Program-made: the position numbers and the translations under genes
Assembly: GCF_017874375.1 (NCBI RefSeq)
Contig: NZ_JAGGLK010000002.1
Coordinates: forward strand, 372,001 to 436,000
Direction of reading: 5' to 3'
Origin: Methanohalophilus levihalophilus
GTDB taxonomy: Archaea; Halobacteriota; Methanosarcinia; Methanosarcinales; Methanosarcinaceae
Length of the DNA stretch: 64,000 nucleotides
Part shown: in pieces, positions 1-8,076 of the stretch
Layout of the letters: each line of letters starts with the position of its first letter
How positions within the stretch are numbered: position 1 is the first letter of the stretch
The notes under the pieces: model-generated
Seen by the model: only the letters and a program-made list of their open reading frames with translations
Databases searched by the model: none
Told to the model about the DNA's origin: nothing

Positions 1-126
1 TCCGGATGAACTGTAGCGCTGGCCAGGTGCACTATGTGCCTTCTCTGCATCTGCTTTTTTAACCTTAATAACGTTTCCTTTCCTTCCTTTGACTTTTACC
101 CATTCAATACTTCCGGTTTTGCCCAT
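1..126 (-). CDS. DUF5350-like small basic protein, 3' part cut by window edge
   Basis: The minus-strand frame opens with ATG at 124-126 and stays open to base 1, giving 42 residues that begin [20 protein letters not shown] and continue lysine-rich toward a PGQRYSSSG end. The pattern (short, basic, GKTGS start, PGQRY motif) resembles the small DUF5350 proteins of methanogens as I remember them; their function is unknown. The stop codon lies outside the window. It is divergent from nurA, with about 175 bases between the two starts. Moderately sure of the gene, less so of the family. Confidence 0.65.
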   Translation of the reverse strand, partial: MGKTGSIEWVKVKGRKGNVIKVKKADAEKAHSAPGQRYSSSG

Positions 127-261
127 TATGAGTCCTCACTTGATAAGTATGATTTTTAAATTAAGCTAATGTGGTTTCCCATACATGTGATGCTACTTAT
201 TAAAGGTTGCGGAAATTGTAACCGTTTAGGAAAAGAGAATCAATTAAACTCGCCAACCCCC

Positions 262-279
262 TGAACAAATATTATATCC
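262..279 (+). promoter_or_regulatory. Probable nurA-herA promoter (TATA box)
   Basis: An AT-rich TATA-like stretch (aaatattatatcc) lies about 30 bases before the nurA ATG at 304. No Shine-Dalgarno sequence sits between it and the start, so the mRNA is probably leaderless or nearly so. Inference from spacing only. Confidence 0.4.
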
Positions 280-303
280 ACAAAAAACAAGAGTATTATC
301 GAA

Positions 304-1557
304 ATGACTCTCGAACCGGTTCACATCAGGGCAATAGCAGATCTTGCAAGCCGTATAGATGCGGACTTTGAAACACCGGAAGAAAGCGAGGTGGATGATA
401 TTCTCCCCCTCCTGCAGGAATTGAAACATGAGTCGAAAATCGTCCTGAAAGCGCTGGGTAGGGTATTCAGAGGTAAGGTTAATATTGAACAAATGGCTTC
501 CTGCAACGATCCTGTCTCACGGACTTTTGCATGTGACAGCGGAAGTACCAATCCACGTAATTTTGAAGCAGGGGTAACGGTTGATTTCTGCCATTGTGCC
601 CTTGCATGCACTCCTTCTGATCTTGATGTCCATGCAAAACGTACTATTGTCGCAGCTACATATTCCCCTTCCTGGAAATGCTCCATTAATACTACTGAAG
701 GCTGGACATCTTTTGATAATGAGGAAGGCAGATCAAAAATAGTCCGCATAAAACCCGGGCTCCTGCAAACAAGAGAAAAACGCATGGTGCACAATGTTGC
801 CCTTTACCTTGCGGAATCCGAACACATGCTATGGCTTAAGGATATTCCTTCAACAAATGATATTTTCATGATGGATGGTCCTCTTTATCCAAAACAGCTA
901 ATGTACTGGATGGTCGTTCCGTCAGGCGAAGTCCAGATTCGCTATGATCCTCATGCAAAGAAAATATTACAGAACTACATTGACATCGTTGATCATTTCA
1001 TGAAGCAGCAAATTCCTGTGATAGGATTTGTCAAAAATCCCGAAGACAAACAGGTAGTTCAGGCATTGCGGAAGCAGGAAACTGATCTTGACATCCCGTG
1101 GATGGCAGATGCCCAGCTTTTCAAATCCATTCTCAGGCCACCGGAGAAAGAAGCCAGGAATTGCATTACTTACACCAATTGGTTCATGCATCCCAATCAA
1201 TTCTATGAAAGTATGCTGGATACGACTACTCCATTAATGGATGAATCCCTACAACATGTTTTTGAGGCGGAAGATTATGCATTAACCTTCTTTGTGGTTT
1301 TTGTTCCCTCAATGAATGTATTGTTTAAAGTAGAGGCGCCTTATGGTCTTACAAAAGACGAGAAAATGCGATCCCTAATCACAAAAAAAGTGCTTTATGA
1401 TATTTCTGTAAACGGCTTGCCTATAAGTCTTTCCAAGGCAGATAGTCTGGGAAAAATTCGGAAAACAGAAAGGGCACAGATATTGAAACAATTCAGGAAA
1501 CTGGATCCTGATACTACCTACAATGAGTTGCGGTGGAGTGATATGAATGAGTCTTGA
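304..1557 (+). CDS. nurA: DNA double-strand break repair nuclease NurA
   Basis: A 417-residue protein of the NurA family, the 5'-3' nuclease that works with HerA and Mre11-Rad50 to resect DNA ends. The metal-binding motif I is visible as CDSGST at about residues 77-82, where NurA proteins have a catalytic aspartate. Length suits archaeal NurA. Its last ten or so bases overlap the herA start (ATG at 1547), so the two are translationally coupled and probably form the helicase-nuclease complex. The start at 304 has no Shine-Dalgarno site and lies close behind a TATA-like box, as in leaderless archaeal genes. Mre11 and Rad50 are not in the window. Confidence 0.9.
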   Translation: MTLEPVHIRAIADLASRIDADFETPEESEVDDILPLLQELKHESKIVLKALGRVFRGKVNIEQMASCNDPVSRTFACDSGSTNPRNFEAGVTVDFCHCALACTPSDLDVHAKRTIVAATYSPSWKCSINTTEGWTSFDNEEGRSKIVRIKPGLLQTREKRMVHNVALYLAESEHMLWLKDIPSTNDIFMMDGPLYPKQLMYWMVVPSGEVQIRYDPHAKKILQNYIDIVDHFMKQQIPVIGFVKNPEDKQVVQALRKQETDLDIPWMADAQLFKSILRPPEKEARNCITYTNWFMHPNQFYESMLDTTTPLMDESLQHVFEAEDYALTFFVVFVPSMNVLFKVEAPYGLTKDEKMRSLITKKVLYDISVNGLPISLSKADSLGKIRKTERAQILKQFRKLDPDTTYNELRWSDMNES

Positions 1558-3373
1558 TGATTTTGATGATCTGTTAAAGGTAGGGGAAAAATATGGTGAA
1601 GAGAAACGTGAAACCAATGAAGATGTAACTTCACCTTCCGAAAGTTCCCGTTTTGAAGAATACAACCCTGAAGATACAGCTAATTCTTCATCTGTGGATG
1701 CAGTCGATTCTGCTTTCGGAACAATCATTTCAGGCCTGGAGCCAATTGAGATTACCGAATCAGGAGCACGGATTACGGGTTATATAACCTCAGCACGCAG
1801 ATCCGCTGTCAGGTTGGGAACGTATGTGATTGTTCCATATGGTAACGAAGATTTGTTTGCAAGGGTCTGGAAACTCCAGTATATGCAGGAATTCGAGGTT
1901 GATGATGCTACTGAACTTCATTCCCGACGGATGCTGAAAAGCAACACAACTGATGAGGTGGATTACAAGTTCCTTGCTTACCTTGATCCAATTTGCATCC
2001 TCTATTCAAAAGAGGGCAAACTCATGCGGAGGATGACCGACAGGCTTCCCCGTCCGAACACGCTAATCCTCCCGGTGGATGACAAGATGAAAATCCAGAC
2101 CGGACTCAACATGCCAACTGAGGGTATTTTCCTCGGTCATCTAAGTGTTGGAGGTGAGCTTGTCCGCACGCATGCTTCTCCACCGTCAGTGGCCTACTAC
2201 ATGCGAAACGACTACCTGATGGGTGACCCACTCATTTTCAGACACATGCTGGTATGCGGAAGTACGGGAACTGGTAAGACTTTCCTGACAAAAAATATCC
2301 TGCGCCAATTCCTGAAAGAAAGCAACCGCTATGTTGTCAGGGATGAAATCGGGCAGGGAACCAAAGGCAAATTACCGTGTCTTGTGGTAATGGATCCGCA
2401 GGATGAATATTCGCAGTTGTTTGAGGAGAATGGTGACCTTTCCTCTGAAGATGAATTCGTATTCCAGTCCGAAGATGTTGAATATGGTGCTTATCAGGAT
2501 ACCCGTACTTTCATTGCGAAGGTTGACGGACACCCATACAGCGGTAAATCAAGGGCAACACAGATGGAATTCACAATTCCGTTTGAAATGGTAAGGCACA
2601 ATTCCTGGCTCATAGCTGCAGCCGAGCTGACCGAGAACCAGCAGATGGGAATTGAAAGGCTTCTTGATGATTATTTCAGGGAACTGGGTGCGCACACATA
2701 CCACGGATTTGTTGAATTCGTAGAAGATCCGATGAATAGGGCAGAGTATGTTGACAGCGGCAAACTCCATGAATCTTCATATGATGCCATTGCGAGGAAA
2801 ATCAATAATCGATCATTTGCGGCTGTTTTTGATCAGGCTGCAACGCCTGTGACTGAAATACTGGATGAGGTTTTCAAACCCGGCAGGATTAGCGTGTTCC
2901 CGACTGAATATGTGAACAATGTCCGTATCCGTGATCTCATAACTCTTGCACTGATGACAATTACGGTAGATAATAAGCTAAGCACTTCAGGTGATGTGGC
3001 AGTAAAGAATACTCCGGTAATATTGGCTCTTGACGAAGCCCACAGGTACCTTTCGGATGCAACCTCGGCACATTCTAGAAGAATTATCTCAAGGTTTGCA
3101 GATGCTGCACGTCAGGGACGAAAGGAAGCACTGGGTCTATTCCTGATTACACAGGATCCACAGGACATCGACTCAACTGTTCTCAAGCAGATTAATACGC
3201 GTGTAATCCTGAACCTCTCCAACGATGCTGCGATAAAAGCTCTTAATGTCCCACTTTCCCATGAGAAGAGAATCCCGTATCTTAAGAAGGGGCAGATGAT
3301 TGTTCACAGTCCGGATAACAGTGATACCGTGGAAATTACAGGACTTTCAACTTGTGTTGTCAAGCATGTTTGA
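1547..3373 (+). CDS. herA: DNA double-strand break repair helicase HerA
   Basis: A 608-residue hexameric FtsK/VirB4-like ATPase. An acidic N-terminal stretch is followed by a beta-barrel (HAS-like) region at about 60-180, Walker A GSTGTGKT at 238-245, a VVMDPQDEY segment, and Walker B in ILALDEAHRY near residue 490. The sensor-like segment LFLITQDPQDI follows. HerA is the DNA translocase partner of NurA in end resection. The start overlaps the nurA stop by 11 bases and GGTGGAG just upstream can serve as ribosome binding site. The 608-residue length is somewhat above many HerA proteins because of the acidic N-terminal extension. Confidence 0.92.
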   Translation: MSLDDFDDLLKVGEKYGEEKRETNEDVTSPSESSRFEEYNPEDTANSSSVDAVDSAFGTIISGLEPIEITESGARITGYITSARRSAVRLGTYVIVPYGNEDLFARVWKLQYMQEFEVDDATELHSRRMLKSNTTDEVDYKFLAYLDPICILYSKEGKLMRRMTDRLPRPNTLILPVDDKMKIQTGLNMPTEGIFLGHLSVGGELVRTHASPPSVAYYMRNDYLMGDPLIFRHMLVCGSTGTGKTFLTKNILRQFLKESNRYVVRDEIGQGTKGKLPCLVVMDPQDEYSQLFEENGDLSSEDEFVFQSEDVEYGAYQDTRTFIAKVDGHPYSGKSRATQMEFTIPFEMVRHNSWLIAAAELTENQQMGIERLLDDYFRELGAHTYHGFVEFVEDPMNRAEYVDSGKLHESSYDAIARKINNRSFAAVFDQAATPVTEILDEVFKPGRISVFPTEYVNNVRIRDLITLALMTITVDNKLSTSGDVAVKNTPVILALDEAHRYLSDATSAHSRRIISRFADAARQGRKEALGLFLITQDPQDIDSTVLKQINTRVILNLSNDAAIKALNVPLSHEKRIPYLKKGQMIVHSPDNSDTVEITGLSTCVVKHV

Positions 3374-3384
3374 GGCAGAATTGA

Positions 3385-3861
3385 ATGCCTTTTACTCCTT
3401 TTCACCTTGGTCCGGCCCTTCTTTTGGGGGAGGTCTTTGAAAAACGGGTAAATATGGCAGCAATTATGCTTGGCAGCATCATTGTTGATGCTAGGGCATC
3501 CTATTGTTTTTTCACAGGCTGTCAGCCCATTCATGGGCCATTGCATACTTATTTAGGAGCGACTTTTCTGGCCTTTTTAGTTGTTATTGGAATTTATGGT
3601 GAAAGGTATAGTCTAGAAAAAGTCACTTCTCGTTTGAGAATGAAACAAGACTACTCTCTGTATTCCATTATTTTTGGTGCGTTAATTGGAACATGGAGCC
3701 ATGTTTTACTAGACTCTTTCCTGTATACAGACATTGTTCCTTTTTGGCCGATGGCCTTGAATCCATTTTACGGCTTGTTAATCTCGAGTGCAGTTTATTC
3801 ATTATGTATTGCTTGTTTTATTTTTGGCAGTTCGATTTGTTTTTATGAACTCCATCGCTGA
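3385..3861 (+). CDS. Membrane protein of the YdjM/DUF457 metal-dependent hydrolase-like group
   Basis: A 158-residue protein with about four hydrophobic segments. The N-terminus MPFTPFHLGPALLLG, the HGPLHTYLGA motif and the later TWSHVLLDSF motif are the histidine/aspartate signatures of the LexA-regulated YdjM-like membrane hydrolase group; the substrate is unknown. It starts 11 bases after herA and could be read from the same transcript. No catalytic activity should be assumed. Confidence 0.6.
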   Translation: MPFTPFHLGPALLLGEVFEKRVNMAAIMLGSIIVDARASYCFFTGCQPIHGPLHTYLGATFLAFLVVIGIYGERYSLEKVTSRLRMKQDYSLYSIIFGALIGTWSHVLLDSFLYTDIVPFWPMALNPFYGLLISSAVYSLCIACFIFGSSICFYELHR

Positions 3862-3887
3862 ATAGTTTCTTTTTTATCATCATCCAT

Positions 3888-3903
3888 CCGAAACATATAT
3901 ATC
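3888..3903 (+). promoter_or_regulatory. tRNA-Lys promoter (BRE/TATA)
   Basis: The segment ccgaaacatatatatc combines a CGAAA BRE-like element with a TATA box and ends about 36 bases before the mature tRNA-Lys start, the usual archaeal arrangement with a short leader. Confidence 0.6.
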
Positions 3904-3938
3904 ATGAAAATACGTATGAGAGCCAGTTCCAATAGTAT

Positions 3939-4012
3939 GGGCCGGTAGCTTAGTCAGGCAGAGCGATGGACTCTTAATCCATCGGCCGAGGGTTCAAATC
4001 CCTTCCGGCCCG
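3939..4012 (+). tRNA. tRNA-Lys (anticodon CTT)
   Basis: A complete cloverleaf of 74 bases: acceptor stem GGGCCGG/CCGGCCC with discriminator G, D arm GCTT..GAGC, anticodon stem ATGGA/TCCAT around the loop CTCTTAA (anticodon CTT), and a T arm with loop TTCAAAT. No intron is visible, and CCA is not encoded. Confidence 0.95.
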
Positions 4013-4121
4013 CTATCTCTCTTTTTCTTGTTTCTGTAATCCTTTTATAGCATTTTATGCAATATGATCTTGTGGAATGGGGTAACTGAAAGTCCTGTTT
4101 CACGGTATTGGGGGTTAGAAA

Positions 4122-4388
4122 ATGCTATTTATGGAAATTAGTACTTGGGAACCTGAAAACAGGGATAAGGTAGTCGAACATTTCAAGAAATTAAAAATGC
4201 CATCAGGCATCAAAGTCGTGAATCAGTGGATTGATCTCACTGGTTGTCGCTATTTCATGCTTTACGAATGTGATGACGCAGAGACTTTCGGAGCTTTCAA
4301 TCTCCCCTGGTCTGACATCTGCTATATCGATACTGTTCCCGTTATGGAATCAAAAGAGTTCATCAAGTTGATGATGACCAAACATTGA
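4122..4388 (+). CDS. DUF3303-like small protein
   Basis: An 88-residue protein resembling DUF3303 proteins of methanogens: a ferredoxin-like alpha-beta fold is suggested by MLFMEISTWEPENRDKVVEH at the start and a central aromatic strand (RYFMLYECDD). The family has no known function; dimeric alpha-beta barrel folds of this type often bind small molecules, but nothing here shows that. It stands alone between tRNA-Lys and a ribbon-helix-helix gene. Confidence 0.75.
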   Translation: MLFMEISTWEPENRDKVVEHFKKLKMPSGIKVVNQWIDLTGCRYFMLYECDDAETFGAFNLPWSDICYIDTVPVMESKEFIKLMMTKH

Positions 4389-4484
4389 TTGGCCTGCACT
4401 ATGCAGGATTTTTTTCTTTTTCTTCTTCTCTATGTATTATATATCTTGTATTACCTAAATCTGGTAAACACAGGAGATGTTTTA

Positions 4485-4655
4485 ATGCCTAAGGTAAGTG
4501 TGGATATTCCCCAGGAGCTTCTGGATGACTTGAATGCACATGTAGGTGTGGATAAAAAATTCATTAGCCAGGCAGATGCAATCAGGACTGCTGTCCGCAA
4601 ACTCCTTGACATGATGGATGATGTGGATCGAAGACACGGTAGGCTAAAAGAATAA
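4485..4655 (+). CDS. Ribbon-helix-helix (CopG/MetJ-like) DNA-binding protein
   Basis: A 56-residue protein starting at ATG 4485, chosen because AGGAGAT lies just upstream; the longer open frame from 4389 has no such signal and begins with low-complexity residues. The N-terminal strand PKVSVDIPQELLDDL and the helix-turn-helix QADAIRTAVRKLLDMM are the ribbon-helix-helix signature of small transcription factors or antitoxins. No toxin-like gene is adjacent, so a regulator is more likely. Target unknown. Confidence 0.75.
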   Translation: MPKVSVDIPQELLDDLNAHVGVDKKFISQADAIRTAVRKLLDMMDDVDRRHGRLKE

Positions 4656-4722
4656 ATACAATTATATATAATAATTCAAATACCTTCTTTTGTTAAGCTG
4701 GAAAGATGTAATGGGGGTTTGC

Positions 4723-5319
4723 ATGGGTCTAAAAATTGTATTCTTGCTGCTTGTTGTACTTGCTTTTGCTTTAGTTGGATATATGAATTATTCCGATATT
4801 CAGGAAATTGCCAGCGGGTATTCCCAAACAACCGATGCTCAGGAAGACTTACCTGAGGTAGCTGTTACTTCTCACGCAGGCACTTATGAGGATCCGGTAA
4901 TTCTGGGCGAAGCTGCCAAATGTACTTCTCCGCTTGCTACATATTTTGTTTCGGCGACCGATGTCATCCGGGGAGTTGAAGCAAATGACATAGTACTTTC
5001 CGGAAGCGAGTTTAATGATCTGGCTCCCGAGGGGTATGAGTATTTTTTGGTAAATGTGAGCGTGAAATACGGGAACGGTGAAAATTCCGTTATCATGAGC
5101 AGCAAGGATTTCAAAGCATTCTGTGAAGGAGTTGAATGCAATCTGTCCTATGCGCTATTACCTGATGACATGCAGAAATTCTCAAAAGGCGGGATAGCTT
5201 CTGATGGAAAGAAGCATGGCTGGCTTGTATACCTGATTCCCCAAAACAAAACTGTTTTGCTGGAATTCAACCCAGTTGAACTGCCTTCAAAAAGCTGTTA
5301 TATAGATACAGGTGCCTGA
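4723..5319 (+). CDS. Membrane-anchored DUF4352-like extracytoplasmic protein
   Basis: About 198 residues from ATG 4723; other in-frame starts are ATG 4711 and TTG 4690, and I cannot decide firmly. The first 20 residues (GLKIVFLLLVVLAFALVGY) form a signal anchor. The remaining domain has the pattern of DUF4352 beta-sandwich proteins, with a PVILGEAAKC beginning, a YEYFLVNVSVKYGNG strand and a WLVYLIPQNK strand. These domains face the outside of the cell and are of unknown function. The gene is single and converges with the minus-strand operon ending at 5345. Confidence 0.6.
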   Translation: MGLKIVFLLLVVLAFALVGYMNYSDIQEIASGYSQTTDAQEDLPEVAVTSHAGTYEDPVILGEAAKCTSPLATYFVSATDVIRGVEANDIVLSGSEFNDLAPEGYEYFLVNVSVKYGNGENSVIMSSKDFKAFCEGVECNLSYALLPDDMQKFSKGGIASDGKKHGWLVYLIPQNKTVLLEFNPVELPSKSCYIDTGA

Positions 5320-5344
5320 GCAGAGGATTTTTTCCTATTGGGGA

Positions 5345-6112
5345 TTACTGGATACTTTTCAGGAAATCCACGCATTTTCGTCCTTCACCAAGATCCTTCA
5401 TTTCAGTAACCATAAACCCGTCAAAATCAGCTAATTTTCCAAGAACCGTTTTCCAGTCTATATCACCCTCGCCAACAGGCAAATGCTCATCGTGTTTACC
5501 CTTGTTATCGTGGATATGGCAATGTGCAATTATGTCTTTGCAATTATCAAGAAATTCATCAACAAGTCTGGTGGTGTTTGCATGGCCGATGTCCAGGGTC
5601 ATTTTCAGGTTCTCATTTCCTGCTTCCTCGATAAGTGAGCGCATATCTTCCGGAGTTCTTCCGAAAACCATTGGGAATTCCGGCATATTTTCCACGGCAA
5701 TAAGAATTCCATATTCTTCACCGGTTTCTGCGAGCTCTTTCAAAGACTGGACGCATGCAATACGCGCTTTTTCGGGAACCTGCGCCCCGTAGGGTGAAAG
5801 GTATCCGGGATGCACAACTGCAAGTTCTGCTATCCCTGCAGCATTTTCTAGTGCTAATTTCATCTGTCTCAGGACTTCATGATGCAGATTCTTGTTGAGG
5901 CCCGCAAGATTCATGTCGGAAAAAGGAAGGTGTAGTGAAATTCCAAGATTTGTTGTATCTGCGATATCTTTCACAATCCGGATGTTCTCAGGAGTAAGCT
6001 CTTGCTCACCTTCATGGACAATTTCCCATCCTTCATACCCGATATCCTCCAGATGGTATGCCCAATCAAAAACTTCTTTGCACGAAGCCCGGCTTGAGAA
6101 ACTTAGTCGCAT
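5345..6112 (-). CDS. Sugar phosphate isomerase/epimerase family (xylose isomerase-like TIM barrel)
   Basis: A 255-residue TIM-barrel protein of the AP endonuclease 2/xylose isomerase-like superfamily. Metal-ligand positions typical of the fold are visible: AVENMP, LDIGHAN, HCHIHDN and VTEMKDLGEG near the C-terminus. Substrate cannot be told from sequence; family members range from sugar epimerases to endonuclease IV. It is the last gene of a minus-strand cluster after the UPF0201 gene (11-base gap), suggesting co-transcription. Confidence 0.8.
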   Translation of the reverse strand: MRLSFSSRASCKEVFDWAYHLEDIGYEGWEIVHEGEQELTPENIRIVKDIADTTNLGISLHLPFSDMNLAGLNKNLHHEVLRQMKLALENAAGIAELAVVHPGYLSPYGAQVPEKARIACVQSLKELAETGEEYGILIAVENMPEFPMVFGRTPEDMRSLIEEAGNENLKMTLDIGHANTTRLVDEFLDNCKDIIAHCHIHDNKGKHDEHLPVGEGDIDWKTVLGKLADFDGFMVTEMKDLGEGRKCVDFLKSIQ

Positions 6113-6123
6113 AACAACACCTT

Positions 6124-6549
6124 TTAGTTTTGAGGCATGGGGTTTTCAAAAAGTGGATTGCCTTCTTCGGTAGGTGGCGCAAGCCAGTCAATTACTTCTT
6201 CAAGCTTTGCTTTTGAATCATCGATAACGCGAACATGAATTGTTCCCAGCACTCCCGCATCTGCCGGGAAGCTGGCTTTTCCTGCATAAGCTGCCTGCTT
6301 GTTCAACCTGAATGTGAATGAAGTCTTATTATCCTCAAGGTTTGCTGACATTGGAATTCTGGCACTGTCAAGAATTTTCTCTTTGCGCAGCATTTTGTGT
6401 AATTTGAGCAGGGAATCAAGCTTTCCTTCTCCCCTGATATTGTCGTCCAGAATTTCCAGATCTATTGTCAGGACATTTCCAATGGCTTTCTTTACCTTTT
6501 CCATATCTTCTGTTGGAAAAAGCTCAGCCCATACTTCAACGGTTACCAT
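6124..6549 (-). CDS. UPF0201 family RNA-binding-like protein
   Basis: A 141-residue archaeal protein of family UPF0201, with a fold related to ribosomal protein L5-like RNA-binding domains. The N-terminus MVTVEVWAELFPTEDMEKV and the stretch TSFTFRLNKQAAYAGKASF are typical. It overlaps the end of the UPF0200 gene by 14 bases, the gene order commonly seen for these two families in methanogens. Function unknown; an RNA role is inferred from the fold only. Confidence 0.8.
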   Translation of the reverse strand: MVTVEVWAELFPTEDMEKVKKAIGNVLTIDLEILDDNIRGEGKLDSLLKLHKMLRKEKILDSARIPMSANLEDNKTSFTFRLNKQAAYAGKASFPADAGVLGTIHVRVIDDSKAKLEEVIDWLAPPTEEGNPLFENPMPQN

Positions 6550-7090
6550 TCAGGCTCTCCAGGGTAGTTCTGATCTTGTCCCTCAAATCAGAAAGGGTGG
6601 AAGTATTATCAATTGTGATGTCTGCAGCTTCAATGGCTTCAGGCAGTCCCCATTTCAGTTCCCTCTCGTCCCTGCGCTTCAGGTCTTCAGGACTATTCAT
6701 ATCATCATCGCTGCGTTTCCTTTGACGTACACGCTCAAAACGCATTTCCAGAGGCGTATTGAGGAATATGAGGGAGAATTCGTCACCAAATTCTTCTTTG
6801 AATAACTTCACTTCGGCAATTCCCCTGACTCCGTCAACCACTACGACTCCATCACCGGCTTGTCTAATTTTAGGGATGCAACGAATTGCCACTGCGTTCA
6901 TACCTTCTTTGGCGCGAAGATCATTTGCCACGGCACCGGTGTTTGCATCGGTTGGCTCAAGGCCCCGGCGTTTGACTTCTTCCCGGATTACATCTCCCAT
7001 GTTGATGACATCGATTCCCATTTCACGTACTACTTTTGATGCTTCGGATTTACCGGAAGCCGGCATGCCGACAAATGCTATTATTTTCAT
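6536..7090 (-). CDS. UPF0200 P-loop kinase-like protein (dephospho-CoA kinase-like)
   Basis: A 184-residue nucleotide kinase-like protein. Walker A is GMPASGKS at residues 8-15, and a DGVRG motif fits the substrate-binding region of dephospho-CoA kinase-like enzymes. The start is ATG 7090 (MKIIAFVGMP); an upstream in-frame extension to 7138 would overlap the preceding gene and add an unusual leader. The family is UPF0200; the substrate is not established. It lies 40 bases after the amber-containing gene and overlaps the next gene, so the cluster is likely an operon. Confidence 0.8.
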   Translation of the reverse strand: MKIIAFVGMPASGKSEASKVVREMGIDVINMGDVIREEVKRRGLEPTDANTGAVANDLRAKEGMNAVAIRCIPKIRQAGDGVVVVDGVRGIAEVKLFKEEFGDEFSLIFLNTPLEMRFERVRQRKRSDDDMNSPEDLKRRDERELKWGLPEAIEAADITIDNTSTLSDLRDKIRTTLESLNGNR

Positions 7091-7130
7091 GTTTTTCCTA
7101 ACCTTCAAACGTTTGAATTCAGTTAATAAA

Positions 7131-7433
7131 TTACTCATTCAGGGCTTCAGAAGCCATTTTCAGAAGTTCTGAAAGAATTTCTTTTGCTTCTTCCACATCA
7201 TCCACTCTTCTGGCAATTACCTATCCGCTTTTGAAAAACTTCATTTCTACGTTTTTATGGGTAATCATCATCATGTCCAGCATTTTTGAATATGATGTGA
7301 CCAATTCTTCCCTGTTTTTCAGTTTATCATAAAGTACGGAATAATCAGGTTTCTCGTCAAGATAAGCAATTACCCTGAATTTATTGGGATCTGAAGGGCA
7401 GGGCAGGATTTTTTCTATCTTGCTGATTTCCAT
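7131..7433 (-). CDS. Conserved hypothetical protein with an in-frame TAG, probable pyrrolysine codon
   Basis: Read through one amber codon this is a 100-codon gene. Residues 1-70 start MEISKIEKILPCPSDPNKFR and end at KSG; the TAG is at 7221-7223; the same frame continues with VIARRVDDVEEAKEILSELL and stops at TAA 7131-7133. The part after the TAG is amphipathic and charged, like real protein, and resembles the DDEEDA-helix ending of small archaeal proteins that share this N-terminus, as I recall them. Nothing in the window uses TAG as its stop. I infer pyrrolysine insertion at residue 71. Alternatives are a recent nonsense mutation or programmed two-product decoding. It heads the UPF0200-UPF0201 cluster. 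Confidence 0.7.
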
Positions 7434-7632
7434 TTTAAACCCTCAAAAATCGTTCCATATTCGATTTTCAGTTTTGATTTCAAGTTTATGTAGATAATAC
7501 ATACAGCTTTTTATCTTTTTATATTTCGGCATTTTCTACTTTTACATTCAGGTTTTAAGGGAGACCCGCAGAATTGAAATGTGAAGATGGACAAACCTTA
7601 TCAAATAAAGCGCAAACTAAAGGCAGCCAAAT

Positions 7633-8052
7633 ATGAGAAAAATACGAGCTCACCACTTGCTTTGCATGCAGGGTTTCCACGGACACGGCTATAGTCCGAC
7701 TTTTATTGAAAGGATGAAGACCATTCTTGCAATAATGAAATTCAAACCGGATGAAGAGATAGAGCTTGTAGCTTGCTGTGATGATATATGCACCTGTTGT
7801 CCTCACAACGTTGATAGTATCTGCCAGAAAACCGGGGATAATGGTGTGCAAATCCGGGATACGGACTTATTAATCCTAAAAAAGCTTGGATTTGAAGAGG
7901 GATATAGCGGAACTTACAATCATCTGGTCGATTATATGAAAAATCAGCTTAGCAGTGATGATATTTTTGAAATATGCGGAGGATGTTCCTGGAAAAGTAA
8001 GTGCCTATGGTATCTGGAAAATCTGGGCTTAAAGGGGCTTAAAGATACCTGA
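7633..8052 (+). CDS. DUF1284 cysteine-rich protein
   Basis: A 139-residue protein of family DUF1284. The start MRKIRAHHLLCMQGFHGHGY is diagnostic for the family. Nine or more cysteines fall in groups (CCDDICTCCPHN, SICQK, CGGCSWKSKC), suggesting one or two iron-sulfur clusters, though none has been shown here. It is followed 24 bases later by the tRNA-dihydrouridine synthase gene, so the two may be co-transcribed. Function unknown. Confidence 0.8.
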   Translation: MRKIRAHHLLCMQGFHGHGYSPTFIERMKTILAIMKFKPDEEIELVACCDDICTCCPHNVDSICQKTGDNGVQIRDTDLLILKKLGFEEGYSGTYNHLVDYMKNQLSSDDIFEICGGCSWKSKCLWYLENLGLKGLKDT

Positions 8053-8076
8053 GATTCATTCGGGAATTCTGGCAAA

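Noticed and set aside
4389-4484. N-terminal extension of the ribbon-helix-helix protein
   Set aside because: It encodes a Phe/Leu/Tyr-rich run from a T-rich intergenic tract, while AGGAGAT marks the internal ATG.
7555-7851. A minus-strand frame opposite the DUF1284 gene
   Set aside because: It is antisense to a gene with a clear family signature and has no start signal.
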